A stretch of DNA of 64,000 bases from assembly GCF_001427905.1 (NCBI RefSeq), contig NZ_LMEF01000023.1:350687-414686 (forward strand). The letters are read 5' to 3'. This document shows positions 50,958-59,710 of this stretch, in pieces (position 1 is the stretch's first letter; every line of letters starts with the position of its first letter). A program made the position numbers and the translations under genes. The notes under the pieces were generated by a model, which searched no databases, was not told where the DNA came from, and saw nothing but the letters and a program-made list of their open reading frames with translations. This DNA comes from Flavobacterium sp. Root420 (GTDB lineage Bacteria; Bacteroidota; Bacteroidia; Flavobacteriales; Flavobacteriaceae).

Positions 50958-51788
50958 ATGAAAGTAATTAAGCACTCAGGACATGTTGTACCTTTCGATA
51001 TTGAAAAGTTGAAACTTTCTCTTCAAAAATCCGGAGCTTCTCCTGATCTTATTAGGGAATCCCTTGTACAGATACAAAATCAAATGTATGAAGGCATTAC
51101 CACCAAGCAAATATATAAGCTGGCATTTGCGATCTTAAAAAAAGCATCAAACGGGCATACTGCACGATATAACCTGCGCTACGCACTACAAATGCTAGGT
51201 CCGGCAGGTTTTTTCTTTGAAAAATTCATATCCAGACTGTATGCTGCTGAAGGTTATAAAACAAAGACAAATCTAGCCCTGCAAGGAAAATGTGTATCGC
51301 ATGAAGTAGATCTAGCACTCAAAAAAGAAAACAGGGTATGGATGGTTGAATGCAAATTCCACAGTAGCAGAGAAGGCGCTTCAGATGTAAAAGTACCGAT
51401 GTATATCCTGTCCCGGTTTAATGATCTCAAATCAAAACAGCATACTATTTTTAGCGGAAGCGAAAACATCGATTCCTGTATAATAGTAACTAACAACCGA
51501 TTTACCAAAGATGCTGAAAATTTTGCCATATGTAGCGGAATAGCTCTTTTAAGCTGGGACTATCCTGAAAATGACAGTATCAAAAATAAAATAGACAAAG
51601 GAGGACTCTACCCTATTACCTGTCTGACAACACTATCAATGGTTGAAAAAGAAAAATTACTTATTCTGGATCAATTACTTGTCAAAGATCTTATCAATGA
51701 TTCCAAAAGTCTTAATAAAATAGGAATTAGTGAAAACAGGATTCGAAATGTATTAAAAGAAGCCTCGCAAATTTGTAAACTTATTTAA
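50958..51788 (+). CDS. ATP-cone protein with PD-(D/E)xK nuclease domain
   Basis: The 276-residue protein joins an N-terminal ATP-cone (VIKHSGHVVPFDIEKLKLSL, residues 3-22, to about residue 90), known as the nucleotide-sensing domain of ribonucleotide reductases, to a restriction-like nuclease core (HEVDLALKKENRVWMVECKF, with the D and ExK acidic-lysine set). A helical C-terminus follows. ATP-cone/Mrr-like fusions occur in stress islands beside beta-CASP proteins, and their substrate is unknown to me. A TTG three codons before the ATG is a weaker start. It ends 1 bp before the MBL gene, so the two are one transcription unit. Confidence 0.78.
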   Translation: MKVIKHSGHVVPFDIEKLKLSLQKSGASPDLIRESLVQIQNQMYEGITTKQIYKLAFAILKKASNGHTARYNLRYALQMLGPAGFFFEKFISRLYAAEGYKTKTNLALQGKCVSHEVDLALKKENRVWMVECKFHSSREGASDVKVPMYILSRFNDLKSKQHTIFSGSENIDSCIIVTNNRFTKDAENFAICSGIALLSWDYPENDSIKNKIDKGGLYPITCLTTLSMVEKEKLLILDQLLVKDLINDSKSLNKIGISENRIRNVLKEASQICKLI

Positions 51789-51789
51789 A

Positions 51790-53145
51790 ATGAAAATAAA
51801 ATTTATTGGAGGTGCCGGGACTGTAACAGGTTCCAAGACACTCATCGAAACTAATGGCATTAGAATATTGGTTGACTGCGGCCTTTTTCAGGGTCTTAAA
51901 GCACTTAGGGATCTTAACTGGCATCCTTTGCCGGTTTTGCCTTCCACCATAGATTATGTACTTCTTACCCACGGTCATTTGGATCATTGCGGATGGCTTC
52001 CAAGACTTGTTGCACAGGGATTCACAGGCAAAATATATTGTACTTCCCCTACGAAGGATGTGGCCAAACTTGTTCTTTTAGACAGTGCTAAAATTCAGGA
52101 AGAAGAAGCCAATAAAGCCAACAAAGAACATTATTCCAAACATGAAAAAGCAGAACCGCTCTATACTTTACAACAGGCTGAAGCTGTTCTTCCATTTTTT
52201 AAAATCGTGCCGCCTGACATTTCAACAAATATTGCTTCGGATATTATTGCTACTTATACTAGTGCAGGACATATTATTGGTGCCTGCACTATTACACTAA
52301 TACTTGAAGGTAAAACTTTAGTTTTTTCCGGAGATATTGGACGCGATGATGATGTCTTGATGTTTCCGCCAACAAAACCCCTACTGGCAGATTACATTTT
52401 TTTAGAAAGTACTTATGGTAACCGCCTTCATCCAGATCTGGATGCAAAAAAAGAACTTGAAAACTATATTAATACTACAATAGAACATAAAGGAACGGTC
52501 ATTATTCCAGGATTTGCTGTAGAAAGAGCACAATCTATAATGTATTTGATATGGCAGCTTAAAACGGAAGGCAGAATTCCAAATGTACCTTATATTCTGG
52601 ATACCCCAATGGGCGCCAGTGTGCTGGATATTTTTTTACAGAATATGCAATGGCACAAACTTTCTGCCAATGACTGTCATGAAATGTGCAAAATGTTTAA
52701 AATAGTTTCTGAGTACGAACAGACTATGCGAATCATTGAAGATCCTCAGCCGAAAGTAATCATTGCCGCAAGCGGAATGGCCACAGGAGGACGTATATTA
52801 TCCTATTTTGAACATTATATAGGCCTTGAGAAAACTACCGTTATAATGGTAGGATATCAGGCAGAAGGCACTCGTGGAAGAAGACTTCTTGAAGGTGCCG
52901 ATGAAATTAAAATCTACGGGAACTACTATAACGTAGAGGCTAAAATAGTTCAGATTGAAGGACTCTCTGCTCATGGAGATCAGCAAGATCTTGTCAACTG
53001 GCTTTCAGCTCTTAAGAATGTTCCTAAATGTATTTACTTAGTACATGGAGAAAATCTTCCGGCAGATGAACTTCGAATTAAAATTCAGGATCGATATGGT
53101 TTTAACTGCAATGTTCCGCTCATAGGAAGTGAAATAGAAATCTAG
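51790..53145 (+). CDS. Beta-CASP metallo-beta-lactamase RNase
   Basis: The 451-residue protein has the MBL core (LVDCGLFQG; LLTHGHLDHCGWLPRL with HxHxDH; SAGHIIGAC; FSGDIGRDDDVLM) and the beta-CASP and C-terminal motifs (IIPGFAVERAQ; IAASGMATGGR; GLSAHGDQQDL). These are shared by CPSF/RNase J-like RNA-processing enzymes of bacteria. It is fully sized and has intact metal ligands. Coupling to an ATP-cone nuclease suggests the pair processes nucleic acids during energy stress, which is inference. Confidence 0.9.
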   Translation: MKIKFIGGAGTVTGSKTLIETNGIRILVDCGLFQGLKALRDLNWHPLPVLPSTIDYVLLTHGHLDHCGWLPRLVAQGFTGKIYCTSPTKDVAKLVLLDSAKIQEEEANKANKEHYSKHEKAEPLYTLQQAEAVLPFFKIVPPDISTNIASDIIATYTSAGHIIGACTITLILEGKTLVFSGDIGRDDDVLMFPPTKPLLADYIFLESTYGNRLHPDLDAKKELENYINTTIEHKGTVIIPGFAVERAQSIMYLIWQLKTEGRIPNVPYILDTPMGASVLDIFLQNMQWHKLSANDCHEMCKMFKIVSEYEQTMRIIEDPQPKVIIAASGMATGGRILSYFEHYIGLEKTTVIMVGYQAEGTRGRRLLEGADEIKIYGNYYNVEAKIVQIEGLSAHGDQQDLVNWLSALKNVPKCIYLVHGENLPADELRIKIQDRYGFNCNVPLIGSEIEI

Positions 53146-53153
53146 AAGATTCT

Positions 53154-55646
53154 TCATTTCCTTCTCAGATATTTTGGGATCTCAAACCATAATACGGATA
53201 CTGATCCTGCCACAACACATAAAATGAGCTGAAAAATTGTAAGTATTTCAAAACTAAACAAAGAACGCAAAAAGGGTACTGCAAATAGTAATATAACCAA
53301 AAGTACAGTAATGCCTATTAACAACGAAACCATGAAATTTTTATATTGAAGTGTTACCCATAATGAATAATAAAAAGATCGGTTTACCAATGTGAGCACA
53401 ACATTGGCCGTAATCAAAGTCAAAAAGACCATACTTCGCGTGCTGTCTTCATTCCATTGATTGTATACCGACCACTGGTATATGCCTAATACTCCTATAG
53501 TAATAACAACACCCTGCAAAATACTTGTTATCAATTCTTTTGTCTTAAAAAAGGTGAAGGTCAATGCTCTCGGTCTTCTTTGCATCGTATCTGCTTCAGT
53601 AGGTTCATTCTCATAGAGTATCGAACAGGTTGGTCCCATAATAAGTTCGAGCAGAATTACATGCAGCGGACTAAATATATTGGGATAAATCCATCCTAAA
53701 GCAAGAGGAAGAAAAACAATCAGAATTATAGGTATATGTATTGATATAATATATTGAATTGCCTTTTTTAGATTCGTATAAATTCTCCTTCCCATTGCTA
53801 CAGCATCTACCATTTTAGAAAGATCATCCTCTACAAGAATCAGCGAGGCAGCATCTTTTGCTATGGCTGTTCCTTTTTTCCCCATGGCAATACCTATGTG
53901 AGCTGCTTTAAGTGAAGGTCCGTCATTGACACCGTCACCGGTCATGGCTACAATTTGCCCATTTGCTTTCAAAGCATTGACAATCCTTAGTTTGGCTTCG
54001 GGAAACATTCGGCTAAACAAATTGATATTCATTACATTACTTTGTAATTCTGCATCACTCAACTTCATGAGCTCATCTCCTGTAATGGATTTATCAAATC
54101 CTTTAAAGCCAATTTGCTGAGCAATAGCATTTGTTGTGCGGGAATTATCTCCCGTAATAATCTTTACCCCTATTCCCGCTTTGTAAAAAGACTGTAGTAC
54201 CTCATAAATATTTTCCTTTGGCGGGTCATAGAAAGCAACCAGGCCTTTAAATACAAATGGAATCGCCTGCTGCGTTTCAGGATAACTATTACCTTCCAAA
54301 ACACCTTTGGCAACACCAAGAACCCGATAGCCTTTTCCAGTTAGCGTATCCATAGCCAATAGCACAACTTCTCTTTCATTATTTGTCAGATGGCAAACTT
54401 CAAAAATTGCTTCAGGTGCCCCTTTTGCAGCAACGATACGATTTCTTGCTGCATCTTCAAAAATATGGGTCATCATTGGTGGCTTTCCGGATAAAGGATA
54501 TTCATGAATCATTTTAAAGTTGGCCGTCAAATCTTTAGCTGTAAACTTTTTATAAGTCGTATGCAAGGCTATTTCCATCGGATCAAAAGGTATGGGTTCA
54601 CTTGCCCACATAGCGATTGTTATGAGATCCTCCGTTTCTTTTAATTCTCTAAAAGTATTAACGTCAACCTCTAACCCTGATGGCAGATAAAGACTTGCGA
54701 GTTCCATTTTATTCTGAGTTATGGTTCCTGTTTTATCTGTACAGATAATAGTGGCACTGCCGAGGGTTTCAACTGTTTTCATTTGTTTTACTACGATTCC
54801 CATTTTCATTAACCGGCGCGCTCCCAGTGCCATAAATGTTGTAAAAGCAACCGGAATCTCTTCTGGTAATATACTCATTGCCAAAGTAAGGGCTACTAAA
54901 AGACTTCCTAAAACATTACCCATTCTGGCATAATTAATAGCCCATACCAAAATAAAAACCACAACTCCGACAAAAACCATTTTTTTTATAAAATTCCCGA
55001 TCTGAAGTTCTAATGGGGTCTTTTCTTCGGTAATAGCTTCGAGGCTACTTCCTATTTTGCCCAGCCTTGTCTGGTTGCCTATTTCTGTTACTTTAATTAT
55101 AGCCAGTCCACTGACAACGGTAGTTCCCGAAAACACTTTATTATCTTCTTTTTCTTTATCTTTAAAAACACTCATCGATTCACCAGTAAGTATTGATTCG
55201 TTTACTGAAAAATCATTTGAACGCATGATTACACCATCAGCCGGAACCAATCCTCCTTCTTCTACCATTACCAGGTCACTAACAACAATATCTTGTGTTT
55301 TAATATTTTGCTGTTTGCCCTGACGAATAACTTTGCATAAAGGTTCTGTAAATTCCTGTAATTTTGCCAAAGCATTTTGGCTTCTCTTTTCCTGATAAAG
55401 TGATATGGCTGCAATTAATAAAATTGAAACGGTAAGAAATATGGCATCACTATATTGTTTATTGATAAAATAAATTCCGGCGGCAACGAGTAACAAAAGA
55501 ATCATTGGTTCTGCAAAGATGCTTTTTAAAAAAGCTAAAAACCTGTTCTCTTTTTTGTAATTATATTTATTGATTCCAAATTTTGCTCTAAAGTCAAGTA
55601 CTTCTTCAATATTTAGTCCCTGTAATTCTTGTTCCTTATTATTCAT
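53154..55646 (-). CDS. P-type cation-transporting ATPase (P2-like)
   Basis: The 830-residue pump has the P2-type layout: ten hydrophobic segments, the actuator TGES (LTGESMSVF), the transmembrane motif ILPEEIPVAF, the phosphorylated Asp in CTDKTGTIT and the hinge MTGDGVNDGPSLKAAHIG. The PEEIP motif is typical of Ca2+ or related pumps, but the ion cannot be assigned from sequence alone. The frame opens seven codons earlier (55667); the ATG at 55646 is preferred. It converges on the beta-CASP gene with an 8-bp gap and follows the OsmC-like gene on the minus strand. Confidence 0.88.
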   Translation of the reverse strand: MNNKEQELQGLNIEEVLDFRAKFGINKYNYKKENRFLAFLKSIFAEPMILLLLVAAGIYFINKQYSDAIFLTVSILLIAAISLYQEKRSQNALAKLQEFTEPLCKVIRQGKQQNIKTQDIVVSDLVMVEEGGLVPADGVIMRSNDFSVNESILTGESMSVFKDKEKEDNKVFSGTTVVSGLAIIKVTEIGNQTRLGKIGSSLEAITEEKTPLELQIGNFIKKMVFVGVVVFILVWAINYARMGNVLGSLLVALTLAMSILPEEIPVAFTTFMALGARRLMKMGIVVKQMKTVETLGSATIICTDKTGTITQNKMELASLYLPSGLEVDVNTFRELKETEDLITIAMWASEPIPFDPMEIALHTTYKKFTAKDLTANFKMIHEYPLSGKPPMMTHIFEDAARNRIVAAKGAPEAIFEVCHLTNNEREVVLLAMDTLTGKGYRVLGVAKGVLEGNSYPETQQAIPFVFKGLVAFYDPPKENIYEVLQSFYKAGIGVKIITGDNSRTTNAIAQQIGFKGFDKSITGDELMKLSDAELQSNVMNINLFSRMFPEAKLRIVNALKANGQIVAMTGDGVNDGPSLKAAHIGIAMGKKGTAIAKDAASLILVEDDLSKMVDAVAMGRRIYTNLKKAIQYIISIHIPIILIVFLPLALGWIYPNIFSPLHVILLELIMGPTCSILYENEPTEADTMQRRPRALTFTFFKTKELITSILQGVVITIGVLGIYQWSVYNQWNEDSTRSMVFLTLITANVVLTLVNRSFYYSLWVTLQYKNFMVSLLIGITVLLVILLFAVPFLRSLFSFEILTIFQLILCVVAGSVSVLWFEIPKYLRRK

Positions 55647-55744
55647 AGCTTGTACATAAATTAGCATCGCCGTATAATATCTTAAAGATACAAAATAAGT
55701 TTGCTTTAAACAGCGGCTTCAAGTATTGAAAAAATATAGCTTTT

Positions 55745-56182
55745 TTATTCCAGACTAACCGATGGAAATATGTGCAGTCGTACTTTTAAGGCCTTTAAAA
55801 CCAAACAATGTTCTTTACAAATTGATAAAATTTTCAATGTTTTGTTGACCATTTTACTTTCCTCAATAACGACCATAGGTTTGAGTACAATATCCGTTAA
55901 CTCTGAAAACTCATCTGATAGTAGTATAGACGCACGGGCGATACTTTTGAACCTTTTAAATTTTAATCCTTTATGTCTGGCTGTATTAAAAAATGCTGTC
56001 ATATACGAACTTTCTACGGCAGCGAGAAATAAATGTTCTGCTGACCAGCTATTTTCATCGAGATTTTTCAAACACGAATAAGACGATACTTCTATATCAT
56101 TATTAAAGATGACGGCGCTTACTCTTGCAGTTCCATTTACATGACATTCCAAATCTACCTGATATTCCTGTGAAGTTTTCAT
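55745..56182 (-). CDS. OsmC-family protein lacking the first catalytic Cys
   Basis: The 145-residue protein has the OsmC fold with LFLAAVESSYMTAFF on the central helix. Peroxidase-type OsmC/Ohr proteins have Cys where this has the second Ser of ESS. The resolving-type Cys in KEHCLVLKAL is kept. It therefore probably does not reduce peroxides in the standard way and may bind a ligand. It is followed by the P-type ATPase and faces the YflT-like gene across a region with FNR-type boxes. Confidence 0.75.
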   Translation of the reverse strand: MKTSQEYQVDLECHVNGTARVSAVIFNNDIEVSSYSCLKNLDENSWSAEHLFLAAVESSYMTAFFNTARHKGLKFKRFKSIARASILLSDEFSELTDIVLKPMVVIEESKMVNKTLKILSICKEHCLVLKALKVRLHIFPSVSLE

Positions 56183-56271
56183 ATAACTAAATTAGTTAGT
56201 TGTTCATTAGTAATAAATGATATTCAACATATCTTTTTATCTGGTAGTAAATTAAAAACTAAAAATAAAAG

Positions 56272-56305
56272 TGCTACAAGTCATTAATACAAATGATCCA
56301 GATCA
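56272..56305. promoter_or_regulatory. Crp/FNR-type boxes in the OsmC/YflT-like divergent region
   Basis: TGAT-CCAG-ATCA (56294-56305) is a perfect box, and a degenerate TGCT-ACAA-GTCA (56272-56283) starts exactly 22 bp before it. The perfect box is centred 29.5 bp before CAATTTTA (56329-56336), a weak -7-like element oriented to the YflT-like gene. Confidence 0.65.
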
Positions 56306-56444
56306 TTTTTATTTTTTGCGTTATAATGCAATTTTACATAGCAAATCAAAAGGAAATAATGGCGATTCTAGATTTTAAGAGTTCCAGAAGCTTCTAATTT
56401 CTAAAAACCTTATAGAATCTTATACTAACCAAAAAAAGATAGCC

Positions 56445-56972
56445 ATGGAAAATCAACAATTATTCGTGGCAAATTATAAATCACTACAGCATGCTGAAGG
56501 TGCAATCAAAAAATTAAAAAAAAGTGGATACGACATTACAAAACTTTCAATAATTGGTAAAGATTGCTATACGGAACAAAATGTTCTTGGATATTTTAAC
56601 ATTTACGATAAAATGGAAAAATGGAGTACTACCGGATTATTTGTTATAGGGTTATGCGGTTTATTGTTCGGATTACTTTTTATTTTCAACCTTACTGCTA
56701 GTCTTCCCTACTTTAGAATACCGATAATATACGCCTGTGTGGCTATCCTTCTGGGCGCTACATTGCCGCTTATCGGTATGGGATTTTCAAAAGACAAAAC
56801 CATAAAATATAAAACCGAAGTAAAAGCCCGTAAATATGTGCTCTTTGCTCAGGAAACAAATGCCAACATTGAAATTATGAGAACCATACTTAATACTCAT
56901 GTTCCTAAAGAAAATTCGGTAGGAGAAAAAGAAAACCAAACTTTATTAGAAAACGAAGCTTTTCACCTCTGA
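56445..56972 (+). CDS. YflT-like general stress protein with membrane segments
   Basis: The 175-residue protein starts with a YflT/general stress protein 17M-type alpha/beta domain (FVANYKSLQHAEGAIKKLKK, then GYDITKLSIIGKDC). It has two membrane segments (about residues 63-83 and 90-112) and a polar tail. It is the first gene of a plus-strand series with the triple-BON gene and two tiny membrane proteins. Its function is unknown beyond its link with stress regulons. Confidence 0.7.
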   Translation: MENQQLFVANYKSLQHAEGAIKKLKKSGYDITKLSIIGKDCYTEQNVLGYFNIYDKMEKWSTTGLFVIGLCGLLFGLLFIFNLTASLPYFRIPIIYACVAILLGATLPLIGMGFSKDKTIKYKTEVKARKYVLFAQETNANIEIMRTILNTHVPKENSVGEKENQTLLENEAFHL

Positions 56973-57037
56973 CAAATAAAAGCTAAAAATTTCAAATTAA
57001 GCAACTATTACTATTTAACTATCTAAATGAAAATCAT

Positions 57038-57706
57038 ATGAAAACAAATGAAGAATTGCAAAGAGATGTGCAGAATGCTATCAAATGGGAACCACAGCTT
57101 AATGCCGCAGAAATTGGTGTAACCGCGAAAGATGGTGTAATAACCCTCATGGGAACTGTAGACGCCTATTATAAAAAAATTGAAGCTGAAAATGCTGCCA
57201 AAAATGTTGATGGTGTCAAAGCAGTTGTTGAAGAAATTGAAATTAAATATTCCAGTAATACGAAGTCTGATGAAGATATTGCCAAGGATGCCTTAAAGGC
57301 TCTAACAGATAACTGGAATGTACCGCAGGAAAGGATTCAGATTAAAGTTGAAAAAGGATGGGTAACCCTTGAGGGTCAGGTAACCTGGAATTATCAAAAA
57401 GAAGCCGCCAATAAATCCATCGGCCATCTTACCGGTGTGAAAGGCGTAACCAACCGTATCAAAATAAAATCTGAAATACAGGATGAAATTGAGAAAAAAA
57501 ATATTGTAAGAGCCTTAGAAAGCAACTGGACACTGCATTCTGAGAACATATTCGTTAAAATCGATGGTACAACGGTGACCTTAACAGGAGCTGTTTCTTC
57601 ACTTTTTCAAAAAGATCTTGCAGAAAAAATAGTTTGGAAAACCCCGGGAATCTGGTCAGTCAATAATCAGCTTGTTGTGGAACATAAATATGCTATATCA
57701 GAATAA
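57038..57706 (+). CDS. Triple-BON-domain protein (copy 1)
   Basis: The 222-residue protein consists of three BON units of about 70 residues. Each has a V/I-TL-x-G-x-V core (VITLMGTVDAYYKKIEAE; WVTLEGQVTWNYQKEAA; VTLTGAVSSLFQKDLAEK). BON domains bind phospholipids or help maintain the envelope; this protein lacks a signal peptide, so it is probably cytoplasmic or peripheral. It is paralogous to the genes at 61187 and 61884. A terminator-like hairpin follows. Confidence 0.82.
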   Translation: MKTNEELQRDVQNAIKWEPQLNAAEIGVTAKDGVITLMGTVDAYYKKIEAENAAKNVDGVKAVVEEIEIKYSSNTKSDEDIAKDALKALTDNWNVPQERIQIKVEKGWVTLEGQVTWNYQKEAANKSIGHLTGVKGVTNRIKIKSEIQDEIEKKNIVRALESNWTLHSENIFVKIDGTTVTLTGAVSSLFQKDLAEKIVWKTPGIWSVNNQLVVEHKYAISE

Positions 57707-57715
57707 CTTAAAAAT

Positions 57716-57731
57716 GGAGAAGAAATTCTCC
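57716..57731 (+). terminator. Short terminator after BON copy 1
   Basis: GGAGAA-GAAA-TTCTCC with flanking A and T residues, followed by CTTTTATT, lies 9 bp after the stop. Confidence 0.55.
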
Positions 57732-57811
57732 CTTTTATTCCAGTTTTTAAAAGGCATAAAGAGGTTTGATTTTGACAGTTTTCTTAACAATTATTTTTAA
57801 AATAAAAAATC

Positions 57812-57907
57812 ATGAAAACAATCATAACCTTAATGGTAATTATAGCAATCACAACTGTAATTCTGATTAATAATATAAGACAAAATCCAAAAAAAAATAA
57901 CTTTTAA
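57812..57907 (+). CDS. Tiny membrane protein of 31 residues
   Basis: An ATG at 57812, preceded by an A-rich leader, opens a 31-residue product with one hydrophobic segment (TLMVIIAITTVILI) and a basic end. No family was recognised. It lies 11 bp before a second tiny membrane protein, and the pair sits inside the stress gene series, which supports both being real. Confidence 0.5.
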   Translation: MKTIITLMVIIAITTVILINNIRQNPKKNNF

Positions 57908-57918
57908 ATAGCAATACC

Positions 57919-58089
57919 ATGGAACCAGGCTGGATCATATTAACATTTCTGAGCATCGTAATTTTAATTGTGATGATTTACATCTTTATACAAAACAATA
58001 AAGATCGTAACCAATACGAAAAAGATTTAAACATACCTTCAAATGTCTATGAAGAAGAATCTGAAGTAAATGACTGTGATAAATTTTGA
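57919..58089 (+). CDS. Tiny membrane protein of 56 residues
   Basis: The 56-residue product has one hydrophobic segment (WIILTFLSIVILIVMIYIFI) and an acidic, Asn-rich tail. It follows the 31-residue protein by 11 bp. The topology is that of small stress-induced membrane peptides; the function is unknown. Confidence 0.5.
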   Translation: MEPGWIILTFLSIVILIVMIYIFIQNNKDRNQYEKDLNIPSNVYEEESEVNDCDKF

Positions 58090-58116
58090 TTTTATATTCT
58101 GTAAATATTTAAAAAT

Positions 58117-58596
58117 ATGAAAACTACAATACTATATGTTCTGTTTTCCATAACGACGGCACTTACGCTAGTAAATCGTTATACTTCTTTTTATATCAAT
58201 AATTCAATACTTCATTTTATCATCCTTTTTATTGCAGCTTTGACTTTTGTATTTATTATTGGCCAGTTAGTTGGAAAATTAAAAAGGACAAAATCACAGT
58301 TACTGGCATTCATTATTGTTGGGCTCTTATGTTTTACTAAATCCTTCCTTACCTGGGGTGGTGACTGGAAAACACAAACAATTTTATACAAGAACCTGAC
58401 AAATGATAATAAAACTATAGAGTTTCAAATGCGAGGGGACCGCTTTTCATTTGGATATAAAAAACGTGTTGTAAACAGGTTAAAATTATTTCCCGGATTT
58501 GACTGGACCATTGATATTGATACCACGACAATCGATCACAAACACTGGAAAAAAATGAATCTTTATGTTAATGAAATGAAGTTTGCTTCAAAATAA
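58117..58596 (+). CDS. Small membrane protein, function unknown
   Basis: The 159-residue protein has three hydrophobic segments in its first 80 residues (including HFIILFIAALTFVFIIGQL and LLAFIIVGLLCFTKSFLTW), then a polar beta-rich C-terminus of about 70 residues. I recognise no family. It follows the 56-residue gene by 27 bp and precedes the universal stress protein, all on the plus strand. Confidence 0.55.
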   Translation: MKTTILYVLFSITTALTLVNRYTSFYINNSILHFIILFIAALTFVFIIGQLVGKLKRTKSQLLAFIIVGLLCFTKSFLTWGGDWKTQTILYKNLTNDNKTIEFQMRGDRFSFGYKKRVVNRLKLFPGFDWTIDIDTTTIDHKHWKKMNLYVNEMKFASK

Positions 58597-58664
58597 TACT
58601 ATACTGAATTCCTCATTAATTAAAATAATTAGGGCTTCGTTTCCCGTCTAAAAATCTAGAAAGC

Positions 58665-59495
58665 ATGAAAAAAATACTTGTTACAACCGACTTATCTCAT
58701 AGCTCCAAAGTAGCCCTACGTTTTGCCATTCAGCTCGCCTCTCAAATAGATTATGAACTTACATTTCTACATGTAAATACATCATTTATTATTGATCCCT
58801 TTTCATCTGTTACTTTTGTAGATCTTCCGGAGCCAGATAACAAAAAACAGGAACAAGCTCTTATAAAATTTGTACATACACTCTACAGGCAAACCAATAA
58901 ACAACCAGGTAAAACAACCTATATTGCGGAAAATAAACTTGATGTAAGCGAAGCCATTTTAAATTGTGCCAAAAGAATTAAAGCTGATTATATATGTATG
59001 AGCACAAGAGGAGGTGGTCTTGTAAATAAGCTATTGGGAAGTCATACGATCAGAATCTTACATGACTCTCCAGTCCCACTTCTGGTTGTTCCAAGGCACT
59101 ACAGAATGAAAAAATTAAGTACCGTTTTGTACCCATCAGATTTAGAAAATCTAGAAAAAGAACTACCGTTGATTAAAAAATTTGCATCCTCATTTGATGC
59201 TTCAATTGCTGTATACCATTATGATTATTTTACAGAGGAAGAAGAAATCAACAAAAAACTGAATAAAATAGAGCATAAATTTAAGTCTGACAAAGTATTT
59301 TTTCATTTCAAAAAGCTAAATCCAGAAGTATCTTTGTTACGTCATCTGCAAATAGACATTATGAAAACGAAACCTTCCATTATAACAATGTTTGCCAAAG
59401 AAAACCGAAACTGGCTGGAACAATTATTTCAACCACTTAAAACTTCTGAAAAAGGTTTTAATACCAAGACTCCAATGCTTGTTTTTAGAAAATAG
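58665..59495 (+). CDS. Universal stress protein, two-domain type
   Basis: The 276-residue protein contains two USP-like domains. The first begins ILVTTDLSHSSKVALRFAI and contains the nucleotide-binding pattern MSTRGGGLVNKLLGSHTIRI, then VPLLVVP, so it is probably ATP-binding. The second (from about residue 148) keeps the fold but lacks the Gly-rich loop. USP proteins are typical of growth-arrest and hypoxia regulons. It is followed by a repeat-containing spacer. Confidence 0.88.
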   Translation: MKKILVTTDLSHSSKVALRFAIQLASQIDYELTFLHVNTSFIIDPFSSVTFVDLPEPDNKKQEQALIKFVHTLYRQTNKQPGKTTYIAENKLDVSEAILNCAKRIKADYICMSTRGGGLVNKLLGSHTIRILHDSPVPLLVVPRHYRMKKLSTVLYPSDLENLEKELPLIKKFASSFDASIAVYHYDYFTEEEEINKKLNKIEHKFKSDKVFFHFKKLNPEVSLLRHLQIDIMKTKPSIITMFAKENRNWLEQLFQPLKTSEKGFNTKTPMLVFRK

Positions 59496-59596
59496 CACGA
59501 TACAGATCCATCATTTATTATTTTGATTTAACTGCTATTGCATGCCGATCTTAAGTAGTAAACGTCTTTTAAAAACAGCGTCTAAAATTTAGCTTC

Positions 59597-59624
59597 ATAA
59601 TAATAATAATAATAATAATAATAA
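59597..59624. repeat. Trinucleotide microsatellite (ATA)9
   Basis: Nine ATA units plus one A lie 87 bp upstream of the lipoprotein gene at 59711. A TATATTTT element at 59640-59647 is the best -7 candidate, so the repeat would cover the -33 region. Change in copy number could therefore alter promoter spacing. Confidence 0.75.
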
Positions 59625-59710
59625 GAGTGTATCTGCAATTATATTTTTCGCCAAGTCCAAAAACCGTAATTTATTCTATAAATAGAAAAAATTAATTCAA
59701 AACGATCAAA

